Shown: positions 47,097 through 56,412 of the stretch, in pieces | Layout of the letters: each line of letters begins with the position of its first letter | How positions within the stretch are numbered: position 1 is the stretch's first letter | Source of the DNA: Yinghuangia seranimata | GTDB lineage: Bacteria; Actinomycetota; Actinomycetes; Streptomycetales; Streptomycetaceae | Reading direction: 5' to 3' | DNA: 64,000 bases | Assembly: GCF_029953285.1 (NCBI RefSeq) | Contig: NZ_JASAOI010000038.1 | Location: 62,001 to 126,000 of the forward strand | Made by a program: the position numbers and the translations under genes | The notes under the pieces: model-generated | What the model saw: only the letters and a program-made list of their open reading frames with translations | The model's database searches: none | What the model was told of the DNA's origin: nothing

Positions 47097-47309
47097 GCCC
47101 GTTCCCGCGAGCGCGGCGCCGGCACTCCCGGCACCGCGGTACGGCCTTCCTCCGGCCGTACCGACACGAAGTACGCATGGCACAGAACCACGCACCACCC
47201 GGCACCGGGCGGCCGGTCCTCCCCCGAAGGAACACCGCCCGCGTGCCGGCCCCGCGCACCACCGCCGCCCGCTGCAACGGACGGCCCGTCAGGTGAAGGT
47301 TGGCCCGCA
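47097..47309 (+). promoter_or_regulatory. SBP2 upstream region with a second hairpin
   Basis: The 213 bp between the SBP1 terminator and SBP2 hold a second perfect stem of 10 bp (47137-47146 with 47154-47163, 7-nt loop). It is likely an attenuator or operator for SBP2. No gene is seen. Confidence 0.45.
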
Positions 47310-48938
47310 GTGAGTCGTATTTCCCGCGCTACCCGAATACCCCGGTCGCCGCGGCGGAACACCGCGTTCCGGCGCGGCCGGCTGGTCGCATCCGCTGTCG
47401 CACTGGGCATCCTGATCTCCGGGTGCGGCAGCTCGGACAGTGCTCCGCCCAGTCCCGCGGGCACCCCCCGCAAGGGCGGATCGCTCACCCTGACCCTGCC
47501 CGGCGAGGCCGCGAGCTTCGACCCGGCGCAGACGTCGTTCGTCAACGTCGCGGACGGCAGCCGCATGTCGGCCGTCTACGACTCCCTGGTGTGGACCGAC
47601 CCGACCACCGGCGCGGTCCAGCCGAAGATCGCCGAGAGCCTGGCCCCCGAGGACCCGCAGGCGTCCAAGTGGCTGCTGCGGATCCGGCCCAACGTGAAGT
47701 TCAGCGACGACACGCCGTACGACGCGGCGGCCGTGAAGGCGAACTGGGACCGGCACGCCGACATGGCGGTCGCCTCCTTCCAGGCCCCCGCCGCTTTCGG
47801 TATCGCGAAAACCGAGGTGGACGCGGCCAATCCGCTGGTCCTGCACATCACGCTGAAGGCGCCCAACGCGAACTTCGACCGCAGTGTCGCGCGCAATCTG
47901 TCCTTCAACGTGTCACCGACCGCAATGAAGGCGGATCCTGGAGCCATCCGCCTCAAGCCCGTCGGTGCGGGTCCCTTCATCCTCAAGGAGTGGATCCCGA
48001 ACGAGCGCCAGGTCTTCGTTCGTAACCCGAACTACTGGCAGAAGGACAAGGGGCTGCCCTACCTCGACCAGCTCATCATCCGGGTCGACATCGACGTCAA
48101 ACGCGGCGTCGAATCGCTCGGCAAGGAATCCGACATCAGCATGACCGTCGACCCGAAGAACATCGCGCTCGCCCGCAGCAAGGGGCTGGGCGTCGAGGAA
48201 CTGAAGCTCAACGGCGGCGCGATGATCCTGTTCAACACCCAGAGCGGGCCGTTCTCGGACGTCAAGGCGCGCCGCGCGGTGGCACTCGCTCTCAACAGCG
48301 CCGAGATCAACGACAAGTTCTACGACGGCACGGGGACCCCGGCCAAGGGCATCTTCAGCTCGTCGTCGCCGCTCGCCAACATCCAGCTCACGGCGCCGGA
48401 GAACGATCCGGCCGAGGCGGCGAAACTGTTCGACGAGGTGACCAAGAACGGCACCAAGCCGCTCGAGTTCACCTATATCGCTCCGTCGGCGCCCACCACC
48501 GTGGACGTCGCTCGGTTCATACAGCAGAAGCTCAGCGCCTACCGAGGCGTGACCATGAAGATCCAGCAGGTCGACATCCCGACCTACATCCGCACCGTAC
48601 GCGCGCGTTCCAGCGCGTGGAGCGCAGCCGTCGGCCAGCAGTGGATCGACGATCCGGAGCCCGGCATCTACGACATGCTGCACTCCACCAGCTTCGCCAA
48701 CTCGTCGGCTCTGGCGGACCCGGAGATCGACGCGGCGCTCGAGGACGCCCGCAGGTCGACCGACACCGAACGGCGACGCGACGCGTACACGCGGCTTCAG
48801 GTCCAGCTGAACAAGCAACTGCCGTTCTGGGTGTACCAGGAGGCCACCGCGGCCGCCGTGTACACCGGCAAGGTGACCGGTCTCCAACTGTTCAACGACG
48901 GACTGATCCTGTGGGACCGGATCGGACTGCACCGCTAG
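47310..48938 (+). CDS. Peptide-binding lipoprotein 2 (SBP family 5)
   Basis: This 542-residue lipoprotein has a basic N-region, the lipobox L-I-S-G-C with Cys39, and the SBP_bac_5 fold (KGGSLTLTLPGEAASFDPAQ, DPTTGAVQPKIAESLAPEDP and RNPNYWQKDKGLPYLDQL). The lipid-modified end tethers it outside the membrane. The GTG start is at 47310 with only a weak site upstream. It resembles SBP1 and SBP3 more than SBP4/SBP5: these three share the DPTTG and LFNDG segments. Its ligand is unknown. Confidence 0.92.
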   Translation: MSRISRATRIPRSPRRNTAFRRGRLVASAVALGILISGCGSSDSAPPSPAGTPRKGGSLTLTLPGEAASFDPAQTSFVNVADGSRMSAVYDSLVWTDPTTGAVQPKIAESLAPEDPQASKWLLRIRPNVKFSDDTPYDAAAVKANWDRHADMAVASFQAPAAFGIAKTEVDAANPLVLHITLKAPNANFDRSVARNLSFNVSPTAMKADPGAIRLKPVGAGPFILKEWIPNERQVFVRNPNYWQKDKGLPYLDQLIIRVDIDVKRGVESLGKESDISMTVDPKNIALARSKGLGVEELKLNGGAMILFNTQSGPFSDVKARRAVALALNSAEINDKFYDGTGTPAKGIFSSSSPLANIQLTAPENDPAEAAKLFDEVTKNGTKPLEFTYIAPSAPTTVDVARFIQQKLSAYRGVTMKIQQVDIPTYIRTVRARSSAWSAAVGQQWIDDPEPGIYDMLHSTSFANSSALADPEIDAALEDARRSTDTERRRDAYTRLQVQLNKQLPFWVYQEATAAAVYTGKVTGLQLFNDGLILWDRIGLHR

Positions 48939-48947
48939 CGCACCCAT

Positions 48948-48983
48948 GCGCCGCCCCGGGCCGAACCCGGCCGCGGGCGGCGC
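48948..48983 (+). terminator. Terminator after SBP2
   Basis: A 16-bp stem with a 2-bp internal mismatch (48948-48963 with 48968-48983) and a 4-nt loop begins 9 nt after the SBP2 stop. Confidence 0.65.
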
Positions 48984-49177
48984 CCGAGTCCGACACCTGA
49001 CCGACGGCAGTGCCGCGGGGCTCCCGGCCCGTTCCCGGGCCCCGCACACGCACCACCGCACTTCGAGCACTTCCTGCACAGCACGACCGCGCCCCGCGCA
49101 CCCGGCTCACCGCCGGGAGCGCGGGGCGCGGCCCGCCTATCCGCAGAGAGTCCACGACAGGTGGAGGTAGACCGTCC

Positions 49178-50794
49178 GTGATTCGGCACGACCGTAGATG
49201 GGGGACCCGCAGGCGCGTCCTGCGGAGAGCACGGATCGGCTGCGTCGCGGCCGTACTCGTCCTGCTCGCCGGCTGTTCCCAGGGCGGCGACAAGACCGCA
49301 CCGGATCCGAAGGGCACGCCCCGCAAGGGGGGCTCCCTGACGATGGTGCTGCCCGGCGACTCACGCGGGCTGGACCCGTACACCGCGAGCGCCAACAACG
49401 TCGCCGACGGCAGCAGGCTGTCGGCGCTGTACGACGTCCTGCTGTGGACCGACCCGACGACCGGCGGCGTGCAGCCGCAGCTGGCCGAGTCACTCAGCCC
49501 CGAGGGCGTGGACACCTCCTCGTGGGTGCTGACGCTCCGTCCGGGGGTCCGCTTCACCGACGGCGCGGAGCTCAACGCGGAGGCCGTCAAACGGGCCTGG
49601 GAGGCCCATCTCAAGCCGCAGCTGCGCTCGATCAGCGCGGTGCTCGTCACGACGCTCAAGCTGACCGTCGTGGACAACCTGCGGCTGCGCATCAAGCTGC
49701 CGGCGCCCAACGCGAACTTCGACCGCGCGGTCACCCGCAACCTGAACTTCATCCCGTCGCCGCGCACGCTCGAGACGGACCAGTCGATCGCCGCGTCGGC
49801 GAAGGCGCCGGTCGGCGCCGGACCGTTCAAGCTGCGCGAGTGGGTGCCCGGCCAGCGGATGACGTTCGACCGCAACCCGGACTACTGGCAGAAGGACCGC
49901 CCCTACCTGGACTCGGTGACGTTCGTCGTCAACCCGGACACGGCGCAGGCCGCGAAGACCATCGACGCCGGCAAGGCCGACATCACCGTCAGCACCGACA
50001 TGCTGCTGATCAACGAGGCGCGGCAGCGCGGCCTCGCGGTCGGCGACATCCCGCTCAACGGCGGCCTGATGATCGCGTTCAACATGCGCAAGAACCGCGC
50101 GTTCGCCAATCCGGACCTGCGCCGCGCGGTCGTGCTGTCACTGAGCACCGACGCCATCGACAAGCGGTTCTACGCGGGCGCGGGCGCGCCGGCGAAAGGC
50201 ATCTTCGGCTCGTCGTCGCCGCTCGCCAACATCCAGCTCTCCGCGCCGCAGAACGAGCCGGAGACCGCCGCGACGCTGTTCGCCTCGCTCACCGACAACG
50301 GCCGCAAGCCGATCGACATCACCTACGTCATCCCGCGCAGCCCCAAGGCCGAGGCGATCGCGCAGTACATCAAGGAGACCGTGGAGAAGGCCTCGAACGG
50401 CGGGGTGCGGTGGAAGATCGAGAGCGAGGACATCCCGAACTTCATCAAGCGCACGTCGGGCGAGGCGAACTTCGACGCGTCGGTGTACCAGATCTGGGCC
50501 GAGGACCCGGAGCCGACGATCTACCAGTTCCTGCACTCCAAGGGCGGCTACAGCAACATCACCGGCTACAACAACGCGGACGTCGACGCGGCGCTGGACT
50601 CGGCGCGGCAGGCCACCAGCCAGTCGGCCCGCAGCGAGGCGTACACACGCCTGCAGGTCGAGGTCAACCGGGACCTGCCGTACTTCGTGTACCAGGAGGC
50701 GGTCGCGGCATACCTCTGCGCACCGCGTCTGACGGGCGTTCAGCTGTTCAACGACGGGGTGCTGCTGTTCGACCGGATCGGTCTACGCGCGTGA
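49178..50794 (+). CDS. Peptide-binding lipoprotein 3 (SBP family 5)
   Basis: From the GTG at 49178, with GGAGG 10 nt upstream, this is a 538-residue lipoprotein. The lipobox LLAGC gives Cys33 after a strongly basic N-region. The SBP_bac_5 landmarks are present (LPGDSRGLDPYTASANNVAD, FDRNPDYWQKDRPYLDSVTF). It groups with SBP1 and SBP2. An upstream in-frame extension to 49010 is Pro/Arg-rich and unlikely. The protein is Lys-rich in its central part. Confidence 0.92.
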   Translation: MIRHDRRWGTRRRVLRRARIGCVAAVLVLLAGCSQGGDKTAPDPKGTPRKGGSLTMVLPGDSRGLDPYTASANNVADGSRLSALYDVLLWTDPTTGGVQPQLAESLSPEGVDTSSWVLTLRPGVRFTDGAELNAEAVKRAWEAHLKPQLRSISAVLVTTLKLTVVDNLRLRIKLPAPNANFDRAVTRNLNFIPSPRTLETDQSIAASAKAPVGAGPFKLREWVPGQRMTFDRNPDYWQKDRPYLDSVTFVVNPDTAQAAKTIDAGKADITVSTDMLLINEARQRGLAVGDIPLNGGLMIAFNMRKNRAFANPDLRRAVVLSLSTDAIDKRFYAGAGAPAKGIFGSSSPLANIQLSAPQNEPETAATLFASLTDNGRKPIDITYVIPRSPKAEAIAQYIKETVEKASNGGVRWKIESEDIPNFIKRTSGEANFDASVYQIWAEDPEPTIYQFLHSKGGYSNITGYNNADVDAALDSARQATSQSARSEAYTRLQVEVNRDLPYFVYQEAVAAYLCAPRLTGVQLFNDGVLLFDRIGLRA

Positions 50795-50816
50795 GCCGAC
50801 CGGGGTGAATCAGGCC

Positions 50817-50850
50817 GGGCCCGCCGACCGGCGGAGGAGTCGGCGGGCCC
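50817..50850 (+). terminator. Terminator after SBP3
   Basis: A 12-bp perfect stem (50817-50828 with 50839-50850) with a 10-nt loop lies 22 nt after the SBP3 stop. Confidence 0.7.
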
Positions 50851-50897
50851 AGCTACACACCGTTGCCGTCGCTCGATGGGACATCCAAATCTGACGA

Positions 50898-50948
50898 TGT
50901 AACAGATCTGCGTCGCGACGTGCCTTCCACGCGGTCGCCGCCTACGGT
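50898..50948 (+). promoter_or_regulatory. SBP4 promoter region with shared motif
   Basis: TGTAACAGATC (50898-50908) is followed by GTGCCT (50920-50925), a 17-bp spacer and TACGGT (50943-50948), a plausible -35/-10 pair. The same arrangement occurs upstream of SBP5. The TGTAACA core also lies upstream of SBP1. Confidence 0.5.
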
Positions 50949-51059
50949 TGCCCCCACAGCTCCACCGGTTCACCGGCACAACCTGTTCGCCAGTACAGCT
51001 CCACCGTCCCACCAGCAAGCGCACGCACTTTGCACAGTCGCCTGGAGGAGGCAAGAACG

Positions 51060-52670
51060 GTGTCAGCACAACGTACAAAGGTTCGACCCGGGATCGGCGC
51101 GCTCGCCGGTCGCCGTGGCGCGGCGGTCGCGGGCCTCCTGGCCCTCGGCCTGGCCGTGACCGCCTGCGGGGGCGGGTCCAAGAACGACAAGAAGGGCGGC
51201 GGCGCGCCGACCGGGCCGGCCAAGTCCGGCGGCACCATCACGATGCTCGCGGTGCAGGACTCCGCATCGCTGGACCCGTTCCGCACGTCGTACGTGGCGG
51301 TGGCGGACGAGCCCCGGATGGCCGCGCTGTACGACCCGATGTTCTACATCGACCCCAAGACCCACAAGGTCACCCCGCACCTCGGCGAGTCGCTCACCAC
51401 TGCCGACAACGGCACGACCTGGACGCTCAAGCTCAAGCAGGGCGTCCAGTTCAGCGACGGCACGCCGTTCGACGCGGCCGCGGTCAAGGCCAACTACGAC
51501 GCCCACCTGAACCCGGCGACCAAGTCCGTGCACCTGGGCACCGTGGCGACCTTCAAGACCGAGGTCACCGATCCGCTGACACTGACGCTCACTCCGCAGG
51601 GCGCGCCCAACCCCAACCTGGACCGGGCGATCGCGACCGAGCTGACCTACATCGAGGCCCCCTCGGCACTCGCCAAGGGCCCCGACGAGTACGGCTCGCA
51701 CCCGGTCGGCGCGGGCCCGTTCATGCTGAAGAACTGGGTGCGCGGCAACGCGCAGGAGTTCGTGAAGAACCCCAACTACTGGCAGAAGGACAAGGGTCTG
51801 CCGAAGCTGGACGGCTTCACGATCAAGAACGTGCCGGACATCAAGCAGCAGTACAACAGCGTCAAGTCCGGCACCGCCGACCTGTTCGTCAGCTCGGACC
51901 AGAACCTGCTCAACCAGGCGGCCAAGGAACTGCACGTCAACGAGTTCAAGACCGACGGCGGCCAGATGGTGCAGTTCAACCTGGCCAAGCCGCCGTTCAA
52001 CGACCCGCGGGCGCGCCGCGCGATAGCCCTCGCGCTGGACCCGGCGGACATCCCGAAGACCCTGAACAACGGCTACATACCGGCCAAGGGCTTCTTCAAC
52101 CAGTCGGGCCCGTTCGCCGACCCGGCGGTGACCCAGCCGGCGCAGAACAAGGCCGAGGCGCAGTCGCTGTTCGACCAGCTCGCCGCCGAGGGCAAGAAGG
52201 TCGACTTCAAGTACCTGGTGCCGCAGAACCCGTCGTCCGTCGCGGTCGCCGAGTGGATGCAGAGCCAGCTCAAGTCCTTCAACAACGTGTCGATGTCGAT
52301 CGACTCGGTGGAGATCGGCCAGTACATCGTGAAGTACGCGATCCAGCGCGACTTCCAGGCGATGCTGTTCCAGCAGTGGGTCGTCGACCCCGAGCCCGTG
52401 GTCTTCGGGGCGCTCTTCTCCAAGAGCTTCCTGAACTTCATCGGCTGGAACAACCCGCAGGCCGACGCGGCGCTCGCGGCCGGGCGGGCGAGCACCGACC
52501 CGGCGGTGCGCAAGCAGGCGTACTCGGACCTGCAGAAGGCGCTGGTCTCCGACCTGCCGATCTGGGTGTACGCCGAGTCGTCGAACGGCCCGATCTACAA
52601 CGACAAGGTGACCGGCGTCGAGCAGTACAACGCCGGGGTGTTCTTCATGGACCGGATCGGCAAGAAGTAG
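51060..52670 (+). CDS. Peptide-binding lipoprotein 4 (SBP family 5)
   Basis: This 536-residue lipoprotein starts at a GTG with a strong GGAGGAGG. Lipobox VTAC gives Cys36, followed by a Gly/Lys-rich linker. The SBP_bac_5 fold is clear: GGTITMLAVQDSASLDPFRT, then ADEPRMAALYDPMFYIDP and VKNPNYWQKDKGLPKLDGF. It is much closer to SBP5 than to SBP1-3, and the two share almost identical DNA near 51288-51353. A GTG upstream at 51030 is an alternative in-frame start that adds no signal sequence. Confidence 0.93.
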   Translation: MSAQRTKVRPGIGALAGRRGAAVAGLLALGLAVTACGGGSKNDKKGGGAPTGPAKSGGTITMLAVQDSASLDPFRTSYVAVADEPRMAALYDPMFYIDPKTHKVTPHLGESLTTADNGTTWTLKLKQGVQFSDGTPFDAAAVKANYDAHLNPATKSVHLGTVATFKTEVTDPLTLTLTPQGAPNPNLDRAIATELTYIEAPSALAKGPDEYGSHPVGAGPFMLKNWVRGNAQEFVKNPNYWQKDKGLPKLDGFTIKNVPDIKQQYNSVKSGTADLFVSSDQNLLNQAAKELHVNEFKTDGGQMVQFNLAKPPFNDPRARRAIALALDPADIPKTLNNGYIPAKGFFNQSGPFADPAVTQPAQNKAEAQSLFDQLAAEGKKVDFKYLVPQNPSSVAVAEWMQSQLKSFNNVSMSIDSVEIGQYIVKYAIQRDFQAMLFQQWVVDPEPVVFGALFSKSFLNFIGWNNPQADAALAAGRASTDPAVRKQAYSDLQKALVSDLPIWVYAESSNGPIYNDKVTGVEQYNAGVFFMDRIGKK

Positions 52671-52721
52671 CGCTTCCCGGACGGCAGCTGAGCTGACTGC
52701 TCGTCACATCTGGTGAACCCG

Positions 52722-52753
52722 CGGCGCCCCTCCGTTCAAACGGAGGGGCGCCG
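52722..52753 (+). terminator. Terminator after SBP4
   Basis: A 15-bp palindromic stem (52722-52736 with 52739-52753) begins 52 nt after the SBP4 stop. Confidence 0.75.
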
Positions 52754-52788
52754 TCGTATGTCCGGAAAGCGACCAGGAAACTTGACTC

Positions 52789-52840
52789 TGTAACAGATCG
52801 GCTTCGGAAGCGTGCATGTTCCGCCAACTGCTCCTACGGT
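52789..52840 (+). promoter_or_regulatory. SBP5 promoter region with shared motif
   Basis: TGTAACAGATC (52789-52799) is followed by GTGCAT (52812-52817), a 17-bp spacer and TACGGT (52835-52840). Apart from one base in the first hexamer and 1 bp of spacing, this is the SBP4 layout. Confidence 0.5.
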
Positions 52841-52883
52841 GTGCCCCAGTGCCAAGATCAGTGATCGGCGGAGGTGGCAAGGC

Positions 52884-54560
52884 GTGTCAGCACGACGCAA
52901 GGCGCACGACAGCACGACGCACGACAGCACGACAGGTACGACCGAACTTCGTACGGAGGGCGCGATATCCCGCGGGAGCGGGCTCGCCCGGCTCCGCTCG
53001 CGCGGCGTGGTCGTCGCCGGCATAGCGGCCCTCGCCCTGACCGCCACCGCGTGCGGCGGCGACAAGGACAAGAAGAAGGACGCGAGCGCCTCGGGCGCCC
53101 CGGCCGCGGGCAAGTCCGGCGGCAAGGTGACCATGCTCGCGGTCCAGGACTCCAAGAGCCTGGACCCGTTCCGGACCTCGTACGTGGCGGTGGCGGACGA
53201 GCCCCGGATGGCGGCGCTGTACGACCCGATGTTCTACATCGACGCGAAGAGCGGCAAGGTCGTGCCCTTCCTGGCCGACTCGCTCACCTCCGCCGACAAC
53301 GGCGCGACCTGGACGCTCAAGCTCAAGCAGGGCGTGCAGTTCAGCGACGGCACGCCGTTCGACGCCGCGGCCGTCAAGCTCAACTGGGAGACGCACGCCA
53401 AGCCGGAGACGCAGTCGCTGCACCGCGCGTACGCCGCGGAGCTCGGCATCGAGGTCGTCGACCCGCTGACCCTCAAGGTCACGCCGCCGCGCATGCCGAA
53501 CCCGAACTTCGACAAGACGGTCGCGCAGCACCTCTCGTACATCGAGGCACCCTCGGCCATCAACAAGGGCCTCGACGCCGCGGGCACCGCCCCGGTCGGC
53601 GCCGGCCCGTTCATGCTGAAGAGCTGGACGCGCGGCAGCGCCCAGGAGTTCGTGAAGAACCCGAACTACTGGCAGAAGGACAAGGGCCTGCCCAAGCTGG
53701 ACGGCCTGACCATCAAGAACGTCCCGGACCTGACGCAGCAGCTCAACTCGGTCAAGTCCGGCTCCGCCGACATCTTCATGAGCTCGGACCCGAAGGCGCT
53801 GTCCGAGGGCAAGAAGGCCGTCCAGGCCCAGGTGCAGGAGGACCTCGGCGGCCAGCTGCTCGGCTTCAACATGGCCAAGGCGCCGTTCGACGACCAGCGC
53901 GCCCGCCGTGCGATCGCGCTCGCGCTCGACCCGAACGACATCCCGAAGACCCTCGACAACGGGTACGTCCCGGCGAAGAGCTTCTTCAACACCTCGTCGG
54001 CGTTCTTCGACCCGCAGTACGTGCAGCCGGCGCCGAACAAGGACGAGGCGCAGTCGCTGTTCAACGCGCTCGCCGCGGAGGGCAAGAAGGTCGACTTCAC
54101 GCTGCTGGTGCCGAAGAACCCGGCCGCCGACAAGGTCGCCGAGCTCTTCAAGAGCCGCCTGGAGGCGTTCCAGAACGTCTCGGTGAAGATCGACTCGATC
54201 GAGATCGGCCAGTACATCGTCAAGTACGCGATCCAGAAGGACTTCCAGGGCATCCTGTTCCAGCAGTGGCTGCTCGACCCCGAGCCGGAGATGTTCAACA
54301 CCTTCATCTCGCCGAGCCCGCTGAACTACTTCGCCTGGAAGAACCCGAAGGCCGACGCCGCGCTGCTGGCCGGCCGCACCAGCACCGACCCCGAGGCGCG
54401 CAAGAAGGCGTACTCGGACCTGCAGAAGGAGATGGCCGAGGACCTGCCGGTGTGGGCGTACGCCCAGTCGCAGGTCGGCCCGATCTACAGCAAGAAGGTG
54501 ACCGGCGTCGAGATGTACGGCACCGGCAACATCTTCCTGGACCGGCTCGCGCTGTCGTAG
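52884..54560 (+). CDS. Peptide-binding lipoprotein 5 (SBP family 5)
   Basis: This 558-residue lipoprotein starts at a GTG with GGAGG upstream. An unusually long basic N-terminus (~40 residues, with a DSTTHDSTT repeat) precedes the hydrophobic core and the lipobox TATAC with Cys57. SBP_bac_5 landmarks match SBP4: GKVTMLAVQDSKSLDPFRT, DEPRMAALYDPMFYID and NPNYWQKDKGLPKLDG. The central linker is Lys/Asp-rich. It is the last of the array; nsdA follows on the other strand. Confidence 0.93.
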   Translation: MSARRKAHDSTTHDSTTGTTELRTEGAISRGSGLARLRSRGVVVAGIAALALTATACGGDKDKKKDASASGAPAAGKSGGKVTMLAVQDSKSLDPFRTSYVAVADEPRMAALYDPMFYIDAKSGKVVPFLADSLTSADNGATWTLKLKQGVQFSDGTPFDAAAVKLNWETHAKPETQSLHRAYAAELGIEVVDPLTLKVTPPRMPNPNFDKTVAQHLSYIEAPSAINKGLDAAGTAPVGAGPFMLKSWTRGSAQEFVKNPNYWQKDKGLPKLDGLTIKNVPDLTQQLNSVKSGSADIFMSSDPKALSEGKKAVQAQVQEDLGGQLLGFNMAKAPFDDQRARRAIALALDPNDIPKTLDNGYVPAKSFFNTSSAFFDPQYVQPAPNKDEAQSLFNALAAEGKKVDFTLLVPKNPAADKVAELFKSRLEAFQNVSVKIDSIEIGQYIVKYAIQKDFQGILFQQWLLDPEPEMFNTFISPSPLNYFAWKNPKADAALLAGRTSTDPEARKKAYSDLQKEMAEDLPVWAYAQSQVGPIYSKKVTGVEMYGTGNIFLDRLALS

Positions 54561-54578
54561 CCGCCGCCCGCTGAACCG

Positions 54579-54608
54579 ACGGCCCCCCTCCGCGCGGAGG
54601 GGGGCCGT
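54579..54608. terminator. Perfect palindrome between SBP5 and nsdA
   Basis: A 30-bp perfect palindrome (54579-54593 with 54594-54608) contains two C/G runs and lies between the convergent SBP5 and nsdA stops. It can end transcripts from both sides. Confidence 0.8.
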
Positions 54609-54635
54609 CGCGCGTTCCGGCGCCTCCCGGCCCGC

Positions 54636-56195
54636 TCAGGGCAGCGGGAAGGCGGCCTCCGGCAGTTCCCCGAGCAGCCGTTCCGCCAGTCGGCGCACGG
54701 CCGGCAGCTCGCCGAACAGGTCGACCGCGCTCTTGACGGTGCGCCGCAGCCGGGTCGTCAGCCGGTCCGAGCGCACCCGCGACGCGAGGTCCAGCGCCCC
54801 GTGCACGGCCTCGCACGCCGCCTCGGGCTCGCGCTCCAGCACATGGACCGACGCGAGCCCGATGCGGCTGAGCGCGAGCGAACGCTGGTACTCGGTCGCG
54901 TGCTCGAACAGCGCGACCGCCTTGGCCAGCGGTCCGCGCGCCCGGTCGGGCGCGCCCGCGCCACGGTACGCCAGGTCGCGGTACGCGTGTCCGGCCTCGG
55001 CGTTGAACTCGGCGGTGCCGAAGTAGCGGATCCAGTCCGGCTCCTCGCTGTCCGCCGCGTCCGCGGTGAGCTGCTCGGCGAGGGACATCGAGCGGCGGCA
55101 CTTGTCGGCCTGGCCGAGTCCGGCGTGCGCGCGGCCCTCGACGGCGTACAGCATCGCCTGGGTGCGCGGGCCGGCGCTGTCGCGGGAGCCGTACTGCGCG
55201 AGGTGGATCAGCTCCAGCGCGTCGGACGGCCGGTCCAGGTGGATCATCTGACGGCTCATCACCCCCAGCACGTTGGCGCCCAGCGGCCGGTCGCCGGCCT
55301 CCTTGGCGGCGTGCAGCGCGAGCACGAAGTACTTCTGCGCGCCGGGCTGCATGCCGACGTCGTACGACATCCACCCGGCCAGCAGCGCCAGTTCCGCGGT
55401 GAGCCGGAACAGCCGCTCGCGCACCAGCGTCGGATAGGTGTCGTGCAGCAGGTCGGTGACCTCCTGGAGCTGCCCCACCACCGCCTTGCGGCGCAGGCCT
55501 CCCCCGCACTGCATGTCCCAGCCCCGGAACATCCGGACGGTCGCGTCGAGTTGGTCGAGCTCACCGGCGCCGATCCGGCCTTTGGCGGGCGCCGCGCGCG
55601 GCGGGGACACGGGCGTCGGCGTGGGGGCCAGCCAGCGCTGCATGGGCTCGACGAGCGCGGGCCCGGCGGACAGCGCCAGCGACGCGCCCAGGAAGCCGCG
55701 CCGGCCCAGCATGAGGTCGCTGCGGGAGAACTCGCCGAGCAGGTCGACCACCGACTCGGGGGCCCACGGCAGGTCGACACCGGACCCGGTGAACAGCGCG
55801 CCCGGCTCCCGGAAGCCGAGGTCCTCGACGGCGACGACGCAGCCGAACTGCTCGCTGAACAGCTCGGAGATGATGCGCGGTATCGGGTCGCGCGGCTGCT
55901 CCCCGTCCAGCCACCGGCGCACCCGCGAGGTGTCGGTGCTGACGTGCAGCGCGCCCAGCCGGCGCGCGCGGCGGTTCACCTGGCGGGCGAACTCGCCCTT
56001 GGACCACCCGGTGCGCTCGAACCACGAGGCGAGCCGCTCGTTGGGCTGCTTTCCGCCGGGGAGCCGGGGCAGCGTGGTGAAGGCGGGCAGGGCGGCGTCG
56101 TAGCGCACGCCAGGCTGCCGGGTGGTGTCGGCCGCGGGGTGGATGACGGACGGGCGTTCGGCCTGTTCTTCGGCTTCGGTTTGTGCGACTGTCAC
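54636..56195 (-). CDS. nsdA: Differentiation regulator NsdA-like
   Basis: This 519-residue protein resembles NsdA of Streptomyces coelicolor, a negative regulator of sporulation and antibiotic production. The N-terminal part holds a helix-turn-helix-like region (ERLASWFERTGWSKGEFARQ, then VNRRARRLGALHVSTDTSRV). The C-terminal half is rich in helical repeats of TPR type (for example AHAGLGQADKCRRSMSLAEQ). The start is the GTG at 56195 with GGGGGAG 7 nt upstream; an in-frame extension to 56504 is not part of the family. In S. coelicolor nsdA adjoins amtB; here they are 14 kb apart. Confidence 0.88.
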   Translation of the reverse strand: MTVAQTEAEEQAERPSVIHPAADTTRQPGVRYDAALPAFTTLPRLPGGKQPNERLASWFERTGWSKGEFARQVNRRARRLGALHVSTDTSRVRRWLDGEQPRDPIPRIISELFSEQFGCVVAVEDLGFREPGALFTGSGVDLPWAPESVVDLLGEFSRSDLMLGRRGFLGASLALSAGPALVEPMQRWLAPTPTPVSPPRAAPAKGRIGAGELDQLDATVRMFRGWDMQCGGGLRRKAVVGQLQEVTDLLHDTYPTLVRERLFRLTAELALLAGWMSYDVGMQPGAQKYFVLALHAAKEAGDRPLGANVLGVMSRQMIHLDRPSDALELIHLAQYGSRDSAGPRTQAMLYAVEGRAHAGLGQADKCRRSMSLAEQLTADAADSEEPDWIRYFGTAEFNAEAGHAYRDLAYRGAGAPDRARGPLAKAVALFEHATEYQRSLALSRIGLASVHVLEREPEAACEAVHGALDLASRVRSDRLTTRLRRTVKSAVDLFGELPAVRRLAERLLGELPEAAFPLP

Positions 56196-56412
56196 CGCAT
56201 TCTCCCCCTGTGCCCTCCACAGCGTCCGATGCGGACGGTGCGCAATGTCCCGTATGCCGAAAGTAGGCCGCACGCCGCCGCCTCGGGGTGGGAACGGCAA
56301 AACGCCAGTGTTCGCCACCCCTCGCGCCAGGGTCTCGCCCCCGGTCTTTCGCGGTTGACTTGAGCGATCCGCCGGAACCGTAACCAAACGTGACGGGAGC
56401 CGTTGGGAGGTC

